The notes under the pieces are model-generated. The model did not search any database. It was not told the DNA's origin and saw only the letters and a list, made by a program, of their open reading frames with translations. The position numbers were made by a program, and so were the translations under genes. From assembly GCA_027078745.1 (NCBI GenBank), contig JALWWO010000009.1, positions 62,001 through 126,000 of the forward strand: a stretch of DNA of 64,000 nucleotides. Direction: 5' to 3'. Positions 15,762 to 25,208 of this stretch are shown here, one piece after another. The DNA comes from Chromatiaceae bacterium (GTDB lineage: Bacteria > Pseudomonadota > Gammaproteobacteria > Chromatiales > Chromatiaceae). The stretch's first letter is position 1. Each line of letters opens with the position of its first letter.

Positions 15762-17702
15762 TTAGGGCGCCGAAGTGACGTCTCCCCGGACATAGCGATG
15801 ATCCACCACATAGGCATGGTTCAGCACAGGATCGTTATAGGTCCGCTGCTTCATCATGCCCCCGATCACCGGCAAGCCAGAGAACCGAAGATTGTCTGGG
15901 GTCCCCCCATAGGGTGTTGAAGGGATGCCTTCGACTGCGGGGGAACCTGCTAGAGGATTGTTGCTAGAATCCACTTGGTAGAGACCTAGGCTCATCCAAC
16001 CCACGTTGCCTGGGACCCCGCTGGTATCGATATCCCGCGCCAACTTAGACCCGAAGACGGAATTACCCCGGAAGGTAAGGATATTGGTTTCCCAACACAG
16101 GGTGTCCACTTCCGCCGGCGGAGGGGGCGGGGCTGGGGAAATGATCGGCTGATCATCCGGCGTATTTGGGTTCGGCGAATTTTCAGAACGGTCCCAATAG
16201 GCGATGGTGATCGGCTCACAGGCCTTGTAGTCCACAGCAGTGGAAAGCGTGGGATCTACAAGGATATCTACTGGATCGTCATTGGCATCCACCGGCTCCC
16301 AAGGCCGTTCGAAGGGCTCATAAGGGACCGTCATCCTATAGAGGATTGCCTCTTCCCGACCCCCATCTGCTTCCCCGACAGTACCGTCATTATAGGGAGG
16401 CATGGCGGCTTGCACATGGGTGTTAGGATCCACATAGAAGAGTTTGGTAGGGAAGGTGAGCCACCAATCGGTGACTGCCCCCAGCCCAGCACCCGTCACA
16501 TTGGTCGCCCACTCCCCAATGACACTGTAGCGCTGAATGGTCAAGCTGAGCGCATCCACTCCGCGGGCCGGGAACTGTGAATCCTGGGTTGAGTTCGAGG
16601 GCTGGCGCTCATAATCTGTATTCGCCGAGTCGTCCCACCAAGCGCCAACCGGGGGGAAAGCATCGTTCAGCGTGGGCTCCAAGAACTGCTTGTATTGCTG
16701 AGCCGTGACTAGATTGGGACAGGAGCCTGCTCCCCCCGGCACCCACGGATTAGGCCCTGGTGCATGCAGTTCCCGATTGTCCCCTCGCTGTACTAGGCAG
16801 CCGGGATCGGGATAAGCTACATTGGGTTGACCTGGTACCTTCGCTTCATAGGGCAGCGCTGCGATCGCTTTAGCCGTGGTCAGCGGTCCGGTCATACCAT
16901 CCGCCGGAAGATCCGGAGCAACAGCTGTCGGATCCAGGTTCCAGAAGTTGGCCCAGGTAGTAGATTGACCGGCCGCACCTACCCCCCGTTCCAGGTTGAT
17001 CAGGTTGTAGTTGAAGGCCAGTGAATTGATGGGTTCTCCGAACTGGGCGGCGGTCTCGTGAATCCGAGAAGTCACAAAGGCCTGCGACACCAGATCGCAC
17101 TGATGATCTTCGATAGCTTCCGGCACATCGATCACGTTCCCCCCTGCGGGATCTCCGGTACGGGGATATTCGTAGACCCCATCCCCATCAGCTTGTCCAT
17201 ATCCCATGACGATGAATTCCACATAGCCCTCCCGCAAGCGGTCGATGTTATCCGCCGAGGTAGGGGGTGTGGGCAGGCCAGCTTTATCATCACTGTCTCC
17301 GGTGAAGGCCAGCACGCCGGAACTCGCAAAATCCACCCCATTGCCTAACTGGGGAATGGTGCAGGTGTCCGTATCCACGATATTCAACCGCGGACCATTG
17401 GCACCTTCGCTCAGATAGAAGGCGAACACATCTCGACTCGAGAGGGCTACGTTGAAGTCCAAGATGTCCCGAGAGTTCTGGCCTTCATGGAACCGCACCT
17501 TCACCACGATGGGTACATTTCGCGTGTTGGTCAGATTGAACAGGGTTTCCCACCCGTTCCGGATAGTGAAGTAAGGTGCGATAGCCACCTCGCCAATGCC
17601 GTCGGTAGCTAGATTAACGGCCCCTACCTGAGGGGACACCGCAAGAGTACCCATGGCCGCCGCTAGGGCGACGCTTAGGCGCGATTTCCGAAAATTATTC
17701 AT
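15762..17702 (-). CDS. Large secreted or surface protein of unknown function
   Basis: A 646-residue protein with a clear Sec signal peptide (MNNFRKSRLSVALAAAMGTL, then AVSPQVGA, cleavage near residue 28). The mature part is acidic, rich in Asn, Asp, Gly and Pro, low in Lys, and contains a proline tract (PAPPPPPAEV). The N-terminal ATDGIGEVAIAPYFTIRNG ... LFNLTNTRNVPIVVKVRF ... LDFNVALSSRDVFAFYL section reads like a beta-sandwich seen in predicted surface proteins of aquatic Gammaproteobacteria. No anchor, LPXTG or PEP-CTERM tail is visible. The ATG at 17702 has AGGAG 10 nt upstream, and the frame extends further upstream without a good start. It has its own terminator. Possibly a cell-surface or outer-membrane-associated structural protein. 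Confidence 0.7.
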   Translation of the reverse strand: MNNFRKSRLSVALAAAMGTLAVSPQVGAVNLATDGIGEVAIAPYFTIRNGWETLFNLTNTRNVPIVVKVRFHEGQNSRDILDFNVALSSRDVFAFYLSEGANGPRLNIVDTDTCTIPQLGNGVDFASSGVLAFTGDSDDKAGLPTPPTSADNIDRLREGYVEFIVMGYGQADGDGVYEYPRTGDPAGGNVIDVPEAIEDHQCDLVSQAFVTSRIHETAAQFGEPINSLAFNYNLINLERGVGAAGQSTTWANFWNLDPTAVAPDLPADGMTGPLTTAKAIAALPYEAKVPGQPNVAYPDPGCLVQRGDNRELHAPGPNPWVPGGAGSCPNLVTAQQYKQFLEPTLNDAFPPVGAWWDDSANTDYERQPSNSTQDSQFPARGVDALSLTIQRYSVIGEWATNVTGAGLGAVTDWWLTFPTKLFYVDPNTHVQAAMPPYNDGTVGEADGGREEAILYRMTVPYEPFERPWEPVDANDDPVDILVDPTLSTAVDYKACEPITIAYWDRSENSPNPNTPDDQPIISPAPPPPPAEVDTLCWETNILTFRGNSVFGSKLARDIDTSGVPGNVGWMSLGLYQVDSSNNPLAGSPAVEGIPSTPYGGTPDNLRFSGLPVIGGMMKQRTYNDPVLNHAYVVDHRYVRGDVTSAP

Positions 17703-18114
17703 GGTGCTTTTTCTCCTGCTGACTAAAGTCGCGATTTGAAAAAACGGGCGAGTTGCTCTCCCGGTCTCTCCGCTGCATCCAGATCTGATCCTACTGATTA
17801 ACACATCTCGTTATATCACAAACCCACTCCCCCTGCATCCTGATAGACGGATCAGCCTGCTTTTCGCCTGGAGGAGCAGTCTAGAGCGTCCATAGTACTA
17901 TGGAACAGAATTCCATTGTTTTCAATGCAATCGGAGGAAAAACTCAAGGAATTTGGAAAAGTGGCGGTCTGCCACGCTGTTCTATTGCCTGCCCAAAACT
18001 AGGATTTGTTTTTAACGTAGCAGAAAAGCAAATAGTCGTCAACTACACAACAGAAAAAGGAAATGATGGGGATATCCCACCCATATTTGTATCTAATTTA
18101 CAACAGAATACCTG
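17703..18114. other. AT-richer intergenic region
   Basis: About 410 bp between the surface protein gene and the 3' end of tatC. It should hold the promoter for the surface protein on the minus strand. The GC content drops noticeably relative to neighbours. One 72-codon frame (17900-18118, plus) lacks a ribosome site and runs into the tatC 3' end, so I do not call it a gene. No tRNA, repeat array or strong terminator is evident. Confidence 0.5.
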
Positions 18115-19248
18115 CTAGCGCCCATCCATCTGATCCAGAATGTTGCGAGCGGTGCGGCGCTGGCTTTCATCGCCTATTTCCAACACCCGGTAGAGGAGCT
18201 TGCGGGCACCGGCTTCATCTTCTCGCTCCCGCAAGGTCATGATTGTTTCCAGCAGGACATCCACGGGGTCCTTCTCCGCCCGCTCGATGGCATCCAGTTC
18301 CGCATCCATTTCTTCTTCCGTCATGGGGCGGAAGCGCTCGGGGTCTGAAATGCCCCCACCGGCGATCTCCTTGCCCACCGGATCGCCCCCGCTGCTCCTG
18401 GGTCCTTCGGGGGCAAACTGCATGCCTAGCCCCTCCCCCGGGGGGGTGTCTGGTTCATCCGGCGGCAGGGAATCGGTCGGTTCGGGATCGGGTCCTTCCG
18501 GCTCCTCTTCCGATTGCACAAAGAATCGGGAGAAAAAGATGCCCGCTTCATAGAGCATCCACATGGGAATAGCCAGCAGGGTCTGAGAAATCACATCCGG
18601 TGGCGTGAGCAACATGCCTACCACGAAAACCCCCACGATGACATAGGGTCGCTTGTCGGCGAGCTGTTCCGGTGTGGTGATCCCCACAGCTACCAGCAAA
18701 ACGGTAGCGATGGGGATCTCGAAGGCGATGCCGAAGGCGAAGAAGAGTTTCAGGACGAATTCCAGATAGAAGGCGATGTCCGGCATCTGGGCCACGTCTT
18801 GGGGGGTCACTGAGGCGAAGAAGGCGAAGACCAAAGGGAAGACCACGAAATAGGCGAAGGCCATGCCCAGGTAGAACAGCAGGATGCTCGACACCAACAG
18901 GGGTAGAGCAAACCGTTTTTCATGTTGATAGAGCCCGGGAGCCACAAAGCCCCAGAGCTGAAACAGCAGATAGGGCATGGCGAGGAAAACTGCCGCGATC
19001 AACGCCAGCTTAAAGGGGGTGAGGAAGGGAGAAGCCACCTGGGTGGCGATCATCACGGAACCTTCAGGAAGTTGGGCCCGGATCGGTTCGGCGATCAGGG
19101 TGTAGAGATCGTTAGCAAAGGGAAAGAGGACCAAGAACACCAACACCACAGCGACCACCATGCGCAACAGGCGGTCCCGCAGTTCCATGAGATGGGCGAG
19201 AAAAGGTTGTTCCTGATCAGATTCTTCCTGAGGCGCCGAGGGATTCAT
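18115..19248 (-). CDS. tatC: Twin-arginine translocase subunit TatC with long C-terminal extension
   Basis: Membrane receptor of the Tat system that binds RR signal peptides. Residues 1-245 hold the six-helix core, including [14 protein letters not shown] and the conserved [12 protein letters not shown] (E110), with TPPDVISQ before helix 6. The family normally ends near 250; here 132 further residues follow: a Pro/Glu/Gly-rich linker (246-305) and a charged helical end (308-377) with [20 protein letters not shown], similar in pattern to the C-terminal domain of FimV-type proteins. The gene is last of tatA-tatB-tatC. The extension is cytoplasmic by topology. Confidence 0.95.
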   Translation of the reverse strand: MNPSAPQEESDQEQPFLAHLMELRDRLLRMVVAVVLVFLVLFPFANDLYTLIAEPIRAQLPEGSVMIATQVASPFLTPFKLALIAAVFLAMPYLLFQLWGFVAPGLYQHEKRFALPLLVSSILLFYLGMAFAYFVVFPLVFAFFASVTPQDVAQMPDIAFYLEFVLKLFFAFGIAFEIPIATVLLVAVGITTPEQLADKRPYVIVGVFVVGMLLTPPDVISQTLLAIPMWMLYEAGIFFSRFFVQSEEEPEGPDPEPTDSLPPDEPDTPPGEGLGMQFAPEGPRSSGGDPVGKEIAGGGISDPERFRPMTEEEMDAELDAIERAEKDPVDVLLETIMTLREREDEAGARKLLYRVLEIGDESQRRTARNILDQMDGR

Positions 19249-19275
19249 CGGTGCTGTGTTCCTTGGCCGGAGCCT

Positions 19276-19572
19276 TTAACTGGATTTTTCTTCCTTGACT
19301 GGAGATTGTGCGGGTTTAGACGCAGAAGGCTGCGTCGGCGTTTCGACAATGGTCTCCAACGGGTTCTGCGCCGCCTGCTTGGCGAGGATTTCCTTCAGTT
19401 CCTCCGCCTTGAGCTCTCGGTCGATCTCCGCCTTCACTGCAGCCAGCGCTTGGCGAGTGCGCCCGATCCAGAGTCCTGCCGTGCGGGCGAGCTTGGGCAA
19501 GCGTTCCGGCCCCACCACCAGCAGAGCGACCACGCCTACCAGAACTAATTCGAGAAAGCCGACATCAAACAT
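19276..19572 (-). CDS. tatB: Sec-independent translocase subunit TatB
   Basis: A 98-residue single-span protein that bridges TatC and the substrate. The N-terminal membrane helix MFDVGFLELVLVGVVALLVV is followed by the GPERLPKLARTAG amphipathic hinge typical of TatB rather than TatA, then a charged helix and a Pro/Ser/Lys tail. It is somewhat shorter than E. coli TatB. It lies 5 nt after tatA and 27 nt before tatC. Confidence 0.95.
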   Translation of the reverse strand: MFDVGFLELVLVGVVALLVVGPERLPKLARTAGLWIGRTRQALAAVKAEIDRELKAEELKEILAKQAAQNPLETIVETPTQPSASKPAQSPVKEEKSS

Positions 19573-19577
19573 AGGTT

Positions 19578-19820
19578 TCAGGCCCGCGTCTTCACCTCCT
19601 CACTACCTTTCTGTTCTGGTTCTCCTCGGCGTTGGGCGCTGACTTCCTCCAACCGCTTTGCCTCCCGCTCCTGCTCGCTCTCGTTGAGGGCGGCCCGGAA
19701 TCCCTTGATCGCATTGCCCAGATCGGAGCCGATGCCCTTGAGGCGCTTGGTGCCGAACAGGAGCAGGACGATCAACAGGATGATTAAGAGTTGCCAGATG
19801 CTGATGCCACCCATACCCAT
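19578..19820 (-). CDS. tatA: Sec-independent translocase pore subunit TatA
   Basis: An 80-residue protein, with membrane helix [19 protein letters not shown] followed by the [20 protein letters not shown] amphipathic segment (F-G-hinge, LG...IKGF) that defines TatA/E, and a charged tail. It is first gene of tatABC. The upstream 80 bp is shared with the divergent potassium channel gene. Confidence 0.96.
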   Translation of the reverse strand: MGMGGISIWQLLIILLIVLLLFGTKRLKGIGSDLGNAIKGFRAALNESEQEREAKRLEEVSAQRRGEPEQKGSEEVKTRA

Positions 19821-19900
19821 ATCGTTTTCCTCCGAATAAAGGTTAAATTATAGAGAAATCCTAGGCCGGTCGCCGAGATCCTGTCTTCGATCCAGATCCC

Positions 19901-20353
19901 ATGCTTCTGCCTCTTTTGACGGGCATCGCCTTGATGATGCTCAATGTGGTCCTCCATGCTCTGGGCACCCTGGGCTTGATCCGCTATCTGGGCCGCCGAT
20001 ATACGGACGACCAGGGTAAAATCCGCGCTCACAAGGCCCTTTCTGCGGTGATCTCGATGATGGGAGGCTTGTTACTCCTCCACACCTTGGAAATCAGCCT
20101 CTGGGCGCTCAGCTATTATCGCTTCCTGCCCCAAAATACCCTGAGCACTTGGGAAGAATCCGTCTATTTTTCTTTTGTGACCTACACCACCTTGGGCTAT
20201 GGGGATATTAGCCTGCAAGTGCCCTGGTGGCGGCTGCTGAGCGGAATCGAGGCCTTGAGCGGGGTGCTCTTGCTCGGATGGTCCACCGCTCTGTTGTTCG
20301 CCCTGGTGCAAAAGAGCTGGCGTGATCTGGTCCGTCAGCAGTTCTGCGGATAG
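19901..20353 (+). CDS. Two-TM potassium channel-like protein
   Basis: A 150-residue membrane protein of the Ion_trans_2 type. The selectivity filter TTLGYGDI is preceded by a pore helix (SVYFSFVTYT) and flanked by membrane helices; two more helices at the N-terminus (residues 1-30 and 45-72) make four segments. There is no cytoplasmic RCK or nucleotide-binding domain, so gating is unknown. The TLGYGD filter is the K+-selective signature. The start is ATG at 19901, with no strong ribosome site. It diverges from tatA, and its stop lies 3 nt from the secF stop (convergent). Confidence 0.85.
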   Translation: MLLPLLTGIALMMLNVVLHALGTLGLIRYLGRRYTDDQGKIRAHKALSAVISMMGGLLLLHTLEISLWALSYYRFLPQNTLSTWEESVYFSFVTYTTLGYGDISLQVPWWRLLSGIEALSGVLLLGWSTALLFALVQKSWRDLVRQQFCG

Positions 20354-20356
20354 CGC

Positions 20357-21301
20357 CTAGGGCAGGCTATCCAACTCTGCCCCTTCTTTAGGCACGGGCA
20401 GGAGATCCGCCTTGCTCACCCCCATCATGACTACCGCTGCCGTAGCCACATAAATGGTGGAATAGGTCCCCACCACCACACCGATGATGAGGGCTAGGGA
20501 GAACCCGGAAATGCTCTGCCCCCCGAAGAGGAACAGAGCCAAGAGCACCAACAGAGTGGTGCCCGAGGTGATGATGGTGCGGGAAAGGGTTTGATTGATG
20601 GACAAATTGATAAGGTCAACCACTTCTCCCTTTCGCACCTTGCGGAAGTTCTCCCGAATGCGGTCGAAGATCACGATGGTATCGTTCAGGGAGTAGCCGA
20701 TGACCGCCAGCACCGCCGCCAGCACCGGTAGATCGAACTCGATCTGAGTCAGGGAAAAGAAGCCCACGGTGAAGAGTACATCGTGAATAAGGGCGATGAC
20801 AGCGCCCAATGCAAACCGCCATTCAAAGCGCAGGGCCACATAGATTAGGATGCCGATGAGGGAGAAGAGCACCGCAAGCCCCCCATCTTCCCGCAGTTCC
20901 TCCCCCACCTGGGGACCCACGAATTCCACCCGCCGCAACTCTAGCTTCTGATCCGTCGCCTCGCGGAGCAACCGAAAGACTCGGTCGCTCAGGGTGGCGC
21001 TCCCTGCTTCGTCTTTCTCCGGTGCCAGCCGGATGAGCACATCCCGAGAAGAACCGAAATATTGCACAGTCGCTCGGGGTAGATCGCCCTTTTCCAAAGC
21101 AGCGCGCACCTGGGCTAGGTCTACCGGTCGTTCGTAGCCCACTTCGATGACGGTGCCGCCGGTGAAGTCCAGGCCGAAGTTGAAGCCTCGGAAGACCATG
21201 GAGAGCAGGCAGACGCCGATAACGGTCAGGGAACCGATCACCGCGATGCGGCGTTTGCCCATGAAATCGATGTTCAGCTCTCGGAGAAGGCGAAAGTGCA
21301 T
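20357..21301 (-). CDS. secF: Protein translocase subunit SecF
   Basis: Inner-membrane partner of SecD; uses the proton gradient to pull secreted chains into the periplasm. The 314 residues show an N-terminal span (IAVIGSLTVIGVCLLSMVFRG), the FGLDFTGGT signature near residue 46, the periplasmic domain, and the C-terminal five-helix bundle with VLAVIGYSLNDTIVIFDRIREN. It starts 9 nt after secD. Confidence 0.97.
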   Translation of the reverse strand: MHFRLLRELNIDFMGKRRIAVIGSLTVIGVCLLSMVFRGFNFGLDFTGGTVIEVGYERPVDLAQVRAALEKGDLPRATVQYFGSSRDVLIRLAPEKDEAGSATLSDRVFRLLREATDQKLELRRVEFVGPQVGEELREDGGLAVLFSLIGILIYVALRFEWRFALGAVIALIHDVLFTVGFFSLTQIEFDLPVLAAVLAVIGYSLNDTIVIFDRIRENFRKVRKGEVVDLINLSINQTLSRTIITSGTTLLVLLALFLFGGQSISGFSLALIIGVVVGTYSTIYVATAAVVMMGVSKADLLPVPKEGAELDSLP

Positions 21302-21310
21302 GGCGAAGTT

Positions 21311-23167
21311 CTAGATCGATAGGGTTTGCAGACGGCGGCCCCCGTAGATCAGGTTGATCAGGGCGCGGCTGCCGAGGATGGCGGTGAACATGGAGGTGAG
21401 AATGCCGATGAACAGGGTGACAGCAAAGCCCTTGATGGGGCCGGTGCCAAAGCTGAAGAGAACGATGGCGGCGATGAGGGTGGTGATATTGGCGTCCAAA
21501 ATGGTAGACAACGCCTTGTCATAGCCAGCATGAATGCTCGCCTGGGGCGTGCTGCCATTGCGCAGTTCCTCGCGGATGCGCTCGAAGATGAGCACATTGG
21601 CGTCCACCGCCATGCCCACGGTGAGCACGATGCCCGCGATCCCGGGCAAGGTCAGGGTGGCCTGCAACAGGGAAAGCACGGCGACGATGAGGACCAGATT
21701 TGCGAAGAGCACTACATCGGCTACCAGCCCGAATACCCGATAGTAGAGGGCCATGAACACCACCACCAGGAGAAAGCCGATGACTACGGATTTGAAGCCT
21801 TGTTCGATATTATCTTGTCCTAGGCTGGGCCCGATGGTCCGTTCCTCTACGATCTCGATGGGAGCAGCCAGGGCACCGGCTCGCAGCAGCAGGGCGAGAT
21901 CGTGGGCTTCCTCGCTGCTGTCCAGTCCCGTGGTCTGAAAGCGCCGCCCGAAGGGTTCCAGAATGTTGGCGATGCTGATGACCTCCTCCGTGCGCACGTT
22001 TTGCTTGACGGGTTTCCCATCCACCATCTTGGTGATGGTGCGGTTCTCGATGAAGACCACGGCCATGGGCTTGCCCGTGTTCTCCGTGGTCACATTCCGC
22101 ATCCGCCGCGCCCCCTGCCCGTCTAGACTGACGAAGACCGCGGGTTGACCGCTGCGTTGATCGAAACCCGCGGAAGCATCGGTGATCTGATCGCCGGTGA
22201 CGATGACCCGCCGCTTGAGCAGCACGGGCCGGCCCTCCCGATCCCGATAGAGCTTGCTGCCCACGGGCACCCGACCTTCCAAGGCATCCTGTACGCTGTG
22301 TTCCGTGTCCACCAGCCGATATTCTAGCGTTGCCGTAGCCCCCAACAATTCCTTGAGCTTGGCGGGATCCTGGGCACCGGGCAATTGCACCACGATGCGC
22401 CGATCCCCCTGGCGCTGAATGATGGGCTCCGCCACCCCCAGGGCATTGACGCGGTTGCGCAAGGTGGTGATGTTCTGCTGAAGGGCGAAGCGCTTGACTT
22501 CCAGTTCTTCTGCCTGGCTCATGGAGGCATAGAGGAAGTAGCGGCCGTTCTCTTCCGCCGTCTCCAAGATCAGGTTGCGGAACGCCCGATTGATCGTTTC
22601 CTCTGCCCGATCCCGAGATTGGGCATCTCGGAACCGCACTACCACCCGCTTTCCCTCTCGGATGATGCCCAGGTAGCGAATTTTCTCGCTCCGCAGGAGG
22701 GTGCGAATGTCCCCTGCATAGCGTTCCAAGGCCTGATCCACCGCTGCATCCATATCCACATCGATGAGTACATGAATGCCGCCCCGCAGATCCAAGCCCA
22801 AAAACATGGGTTGCAGGCCTAGGGCATCGAGCCAAGCAGGTAGATCCGGGGAAAGGGTGAGGGCCATGTTGTAGCGGTCGGAAAGGGTAGCTTCCAGGGC
22901 AGCTTTTCCGCGCAGCTGGTCCCCATTGCTGGCGAACCGCACCAACGCCTTGCCGTTTTCGAACAGTTCCACCGACTTATAGGACACCTGGGCATTTTCC
23001 AGGGCAGCTTTGAGTTCAGCGACCGTGCTTTCTGTCACTTCTTGCCCACGAGCGGGCGTGATCTCGATGGCAGGGTCCTGGGGAAACAGGTTCGGCAGAG
23101 CATAGAGCACGCCCAGGAGCAAGACGCTGAGAATCAGCAGATTCTTCCACAGGGGGTATCGATTCAT
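21311..23167 (-). CDS. secD: Protein translocase subunit SecD
   Basis: Inner-membrane RND-type subunit working with SecF. It has 618 residues: an N-terminal span (NLLILSVLLLGVLYALPNLF), the GLDLRGGIHVLI motif near 125, a large periplasmic P1 domain with YRLVDTEHS-type strands, and the C-terminal helices with GMAVDANVLIFERIREE. Length fits gammaproteobacterial SecD. The order yajC-secD-secF is canonical. The long frame 21810-22835 on the same strand is only this gene read in another frame. Confidence 0.97.
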   Translation of the reverse strand: MNRYPLWKNLLILSVLLLGVLYALPNLFPQDPAIEITPARGQEVTESTVAELKAALENAQVSYKSVELFENGKALVRFASNGDQLRGKAALEATLSDRYNMALTLSPDLPAWLDALGLQPMFLGLDLRGGIHVLIDVDMDAAVDQALERYAGDIRTLLRSEKIRYLGIIREGKRVVVRFRDAQSRDRAEETINRAFRNLILETAEENGRYFLYASMSQAEELEVKRFALQQNITTLRNRVNALGVAEPIIQRQGDRRIVVQLPGAQDPAKLKELLGATATLEYRLVDTEHSVQDALEGRVPVGSKLYRDREGRPVLLKRRVIVTGDQITDASAGFDQRSGQPAVFVSLDGQGARRMRNVTTENTGKPMAVVFIENRTITKMVDGKPVKQNVRTEEVISIANILEPFGRRFQTTGLDSSEEAHDLALLLRAGALAAPIEIVEERTIGPSLGQDNIEQGFKSVVIGFLLVVVFMALYYRVFGLVADVVLFANLVLIVAVLSLLQATLTLPGIAGIVLTVGMAVDANVLIFERIREELRNGSTPQASIHAGYDKALSTILDANITTLIAAIVLFSFGTGPIKGFAVTLFIGILTSMFTAILGSRALINLIYGGRRLQTLSI

Positions 23168-23239
23168 GGAGGTTTCAACCTATGGGAAAAAGTCTCGCTG
23201 GATACCGGTGTCCAGTGCCCTGAGTCTAACGCGCTGTGC

Positions 23240-23575
23240 TCAAAGCTCTTTCAGGGAACCCTTGGGTAAGACGGATTCCACTGCATTGCGACGGACCTTC
23301 ACGGAAACGCCCTCAGCGATCTCCAGCATCAAGAAGTTTTCACCCAGATCGGTGATCCGACCCAGCAGACCGCCGATGGTCGCCACCTCGTCCCCCTTGG
23401 CGAGGGCATCCACCATCTTCTTGTGCTCTTTCTGCCGCTTCACCTGGGGACGGATCATCAGGAAATAGAGCAGAACGATCAGCCCGATGGGAAAAAGGAG
23501 ACTGAGTAGGGGATCGCCCTGCTGCGCGGCGGCACCCGCTTCCTGAGCCAGGGCATCGGCGATGAAAAAAGACAT
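23240..23575 (-). CDS. yajC: Sec translocon accessory subunit YajC
   Basis: A 111-residue single-span protein that associates with SecDF. The ATG at 23575 has AGGAG 5 nt upstream; the longer frame reading from 23899 overlaps cysE and is not real. The membrane helix LLFPIGLIVLLYFLMIRP is followed by the signature QVKRQKEHKKMVDALAKGDEV...IGGLLG and the C-terminal KVRRNAVESVLPKGSL. It lies 72 nt upstream of secD. Confidence 0.96.
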   Translation of the reverse strand: MSFFIADALAQEAGAAAQQGDPLLSLLFPIGLIVLLYFLMIRPQVKRQKEHKKMVDALAKGDEVATIGGLLGRITDLGENFLMLEIAEGVSVKVRRNAVESVLPKGSLKEL

Positions 23576-23645
23576 AGGAACTCCTCGAAAAGCGCAAAAA
23601 ATATGGCGGCGAATTATGGCATAGATCGGGAAGACTGGGAAAAGT

Positions 23646-24416
23646 TCATCGAGACGGGCGCTCCTCCGTGGCAGACTGGATTTCGCAAGCCTCCAGATCA
23701 GGCAGATGTTCGAGAGGTTCAGTAATACCTCGTTGTTCCAGGGCCTTGGCCATGATTTCCAAGCGCTGATCCAACAGATGGATATGATCCAACATGCAGT
23801 TGATCGCATGGGCCACCGGGTCCGGCGTGTTGCGGGTAGCGCCGTAAGCGTCGAAACCCATGCGCTTGGCAGTGGTCGCGCGGCGGCGCTGTTGAGCATC
23901 CGTGGGGCGTTCCACCACTCGCCCGGGCACCCCTACCACAGTGGCGCCGGGTTCCACGGACTTGACCACCACTGCATTGGATCCGATGCGAACCCCGTCT
24001 CCGATCTCAATAGGTCCCAACACCTTGGCTCCTGCACCCACCACTACATCTCGGCCTAAGGTGGGATGGCGCTTTCCCTTCTCCCAGCTCGTGCCGCCCA
24101 GAGTGACCCCGTGATAGAGGGTGCAATCATCCCCGATGACGGCAGTTTCCCCGATGACTACGCCCATGCCATGGTCGATGAAGAACCGGCGTCCGATCTG
24201 GGCCCCCGGGTGAATCTCGATGCCGGTGAACAGGCGGGAGAGATTGGAGAGCATCCGAGCGAGCCACTTCCAATTTGCCCGCCAAAGCCGATGGGCCAAG
24301 CGATGGCTCAGCACCGCATGAATGCCTGGGTAGGTGGTGAGCACTTCAAATGTATTGCGCGCAGCGGGGTCTCGCTCGAACACACAGGCAATGTCTTCTC
24401 GTAGCCGTTCGAACAT
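23646..24416 (-). CDS. cysE: Serine O-acetyltransferase
   Basis: Acetylates L-serine with acetyl-CoA, the first step of cysteine synthesis. It has 256 residues: a helical N-terminal domain, then left-handed beta-helix hexapeptide repeats from about 68 ([60 protein letters not shown]). His residues of the active site are visible in [12 protein letters not shown] and YHGVTLGGT. Its C-terminal tail (about 60 residues after the repeats) is unusual for short SAT forms. It follows trmJ at 15 nt. Confidence 0.93.
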   Translation of the reverse strand: MFERLREDIACVFERDPAARNTFEVLTTYPGIHAVLSHRLAHRLWRANWKWLARMLSNLSRLFTGIEIHPGAQIGRRFFIDHGMGVVIGETAVIGDDCTLYHGVTLGGTSWEKGKRHPTLGRDVVVGAGAKVLGPIEIGDGVRIGSNAVVVKSVEPGATVVGVPGRVVERPTDAQQRRRATTAKRMGFDAYGATRNTPDPVAHAINCMLDHIHLLDQRLEIMAKALEQRGITEPLEHLPDLEACEIQSATEERPSR

Positions 24417-24431
24417 AGCGGAATTCCTTAG

Positions 24432-25169
24432 TTATGACAGATCTTTTTCCTTCTGAAGGCGTGCGACCGCCCGCAGGATGCCCCGCAGGATGTTGATTTC
24501 TGTAGGGTCGGGGCGGGCCCGATGCAAGAACCTGTACAGACGACCCGCCAGGGTCTTGGATTGTTGGGGATGGACAAAGCCGATGGTAATCAGGGTATTC
24601 ATAAGATGGGCGTGCAAGCCTGCTACTTGTTCGGCAGGTGCTGGCACATGGCTTGGGGCGGGAGGCAGACACTGGGAAGCAGCGCGCCGGATCTCATAGG
24701 CGAAGACTTGAGCGGCAGCTGCCAAGTTCAGAGAGCGGAAATCCGGTGCGGTGGGAATCCAGGCCAGATATTGACAGGATTGCAGTTCTCGATTGGTCAA
24801 CCCTGTGCTTTCTCGCCCGAACACGAGGGCGACTTCCCCGGCTTGCGCTTCTTTCATTAGCATCTGGGCACAATCGGATGGTTCCAGCAGGGGCCAATCC
24901 AGGGTTCTGCGGCGCGCACTGGATCCGATCACCAACCGACAGCCTGCCAGGGCCTGGGTTAAGTTCTCATGGATCCGGGCGGCGGCCAGCAGATCATCTG
25001 CCCCGGCGGCCCGAGCGATGGCCTGAGCATCAGGCGGTTGCTTGGGGCGCACCAGATGGAGTTGATGCAACCCCATGGTCTTCATGGCCCGAGCCACCGC
25101 GCCCAGATTTCCCGTGTGCGAGGTCTCCACCAATACGAAGCGGACTCGATCCAAAGGTGCTTGGCTCAA
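24432..25169 (-). CDS. trmJ: tRNA (cytidine/uridine-2'-O-) methyltransferase TrmJ
   Basis: SPOUT-class enzyme forming Cm32/Um32 in tRNA. It has 245 residues from the TTG at 25169, placed after an AGGAG about 11 nt upstream; the longer TTG at 25214 would overlap the divergent suhB start. Motifs: RFVLVETSHTGNLGAVARAMKTMG at the N-terminus, VFGRESTGLTNREL (motif 2) and the trefoil-knot SLNLAAAAQVFAYEIRR (motif 3). The C-terminal helical extension is typical of TrmJ. trmJ diverging from suhB is the usual gammaproteobacterial arrangement. Confidence 0.93.
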   Translation of the reverse strand: MSQAPLDRVRFVLVETSHTGNLGAVARAMKTMGLHQLHLVRPKQPPDAQAIARAAGADDLLAAARIHENLTQALAGCRLVIGSSARRRTLDWPLLEPSDCAQMLMKEAQAGEVALVFGRESTGLTNRELQSCQYLAWIPTAPDFRSLNLAAAAQVFAYEIRRAASQCLPPAPSHVPAPAEQVAGLHAHLMNTLITIGFVHPQQSKTLAGRLYRFLHRARPDPTEINILRGILRAVARLQKEKDLS

Positions 25170-25208
25170 TCTTTGCGATTCTCCTCGTTTTGCCGTAAGG
25201 TGTGATCC

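Noticed and set aside
17900-18118. 72-codon frame on the plus strand
   Set aside because: No ribosome site, AT-rich composition in an intergenic stretch and overlap with the tatC 3' end; insufficient to call a gene.
21810-22835. 341-codon frame within secD
   Set aside because: Low-complexity Arg/Gly/His composition and full overlap with secD in another frame; it is a shadow.
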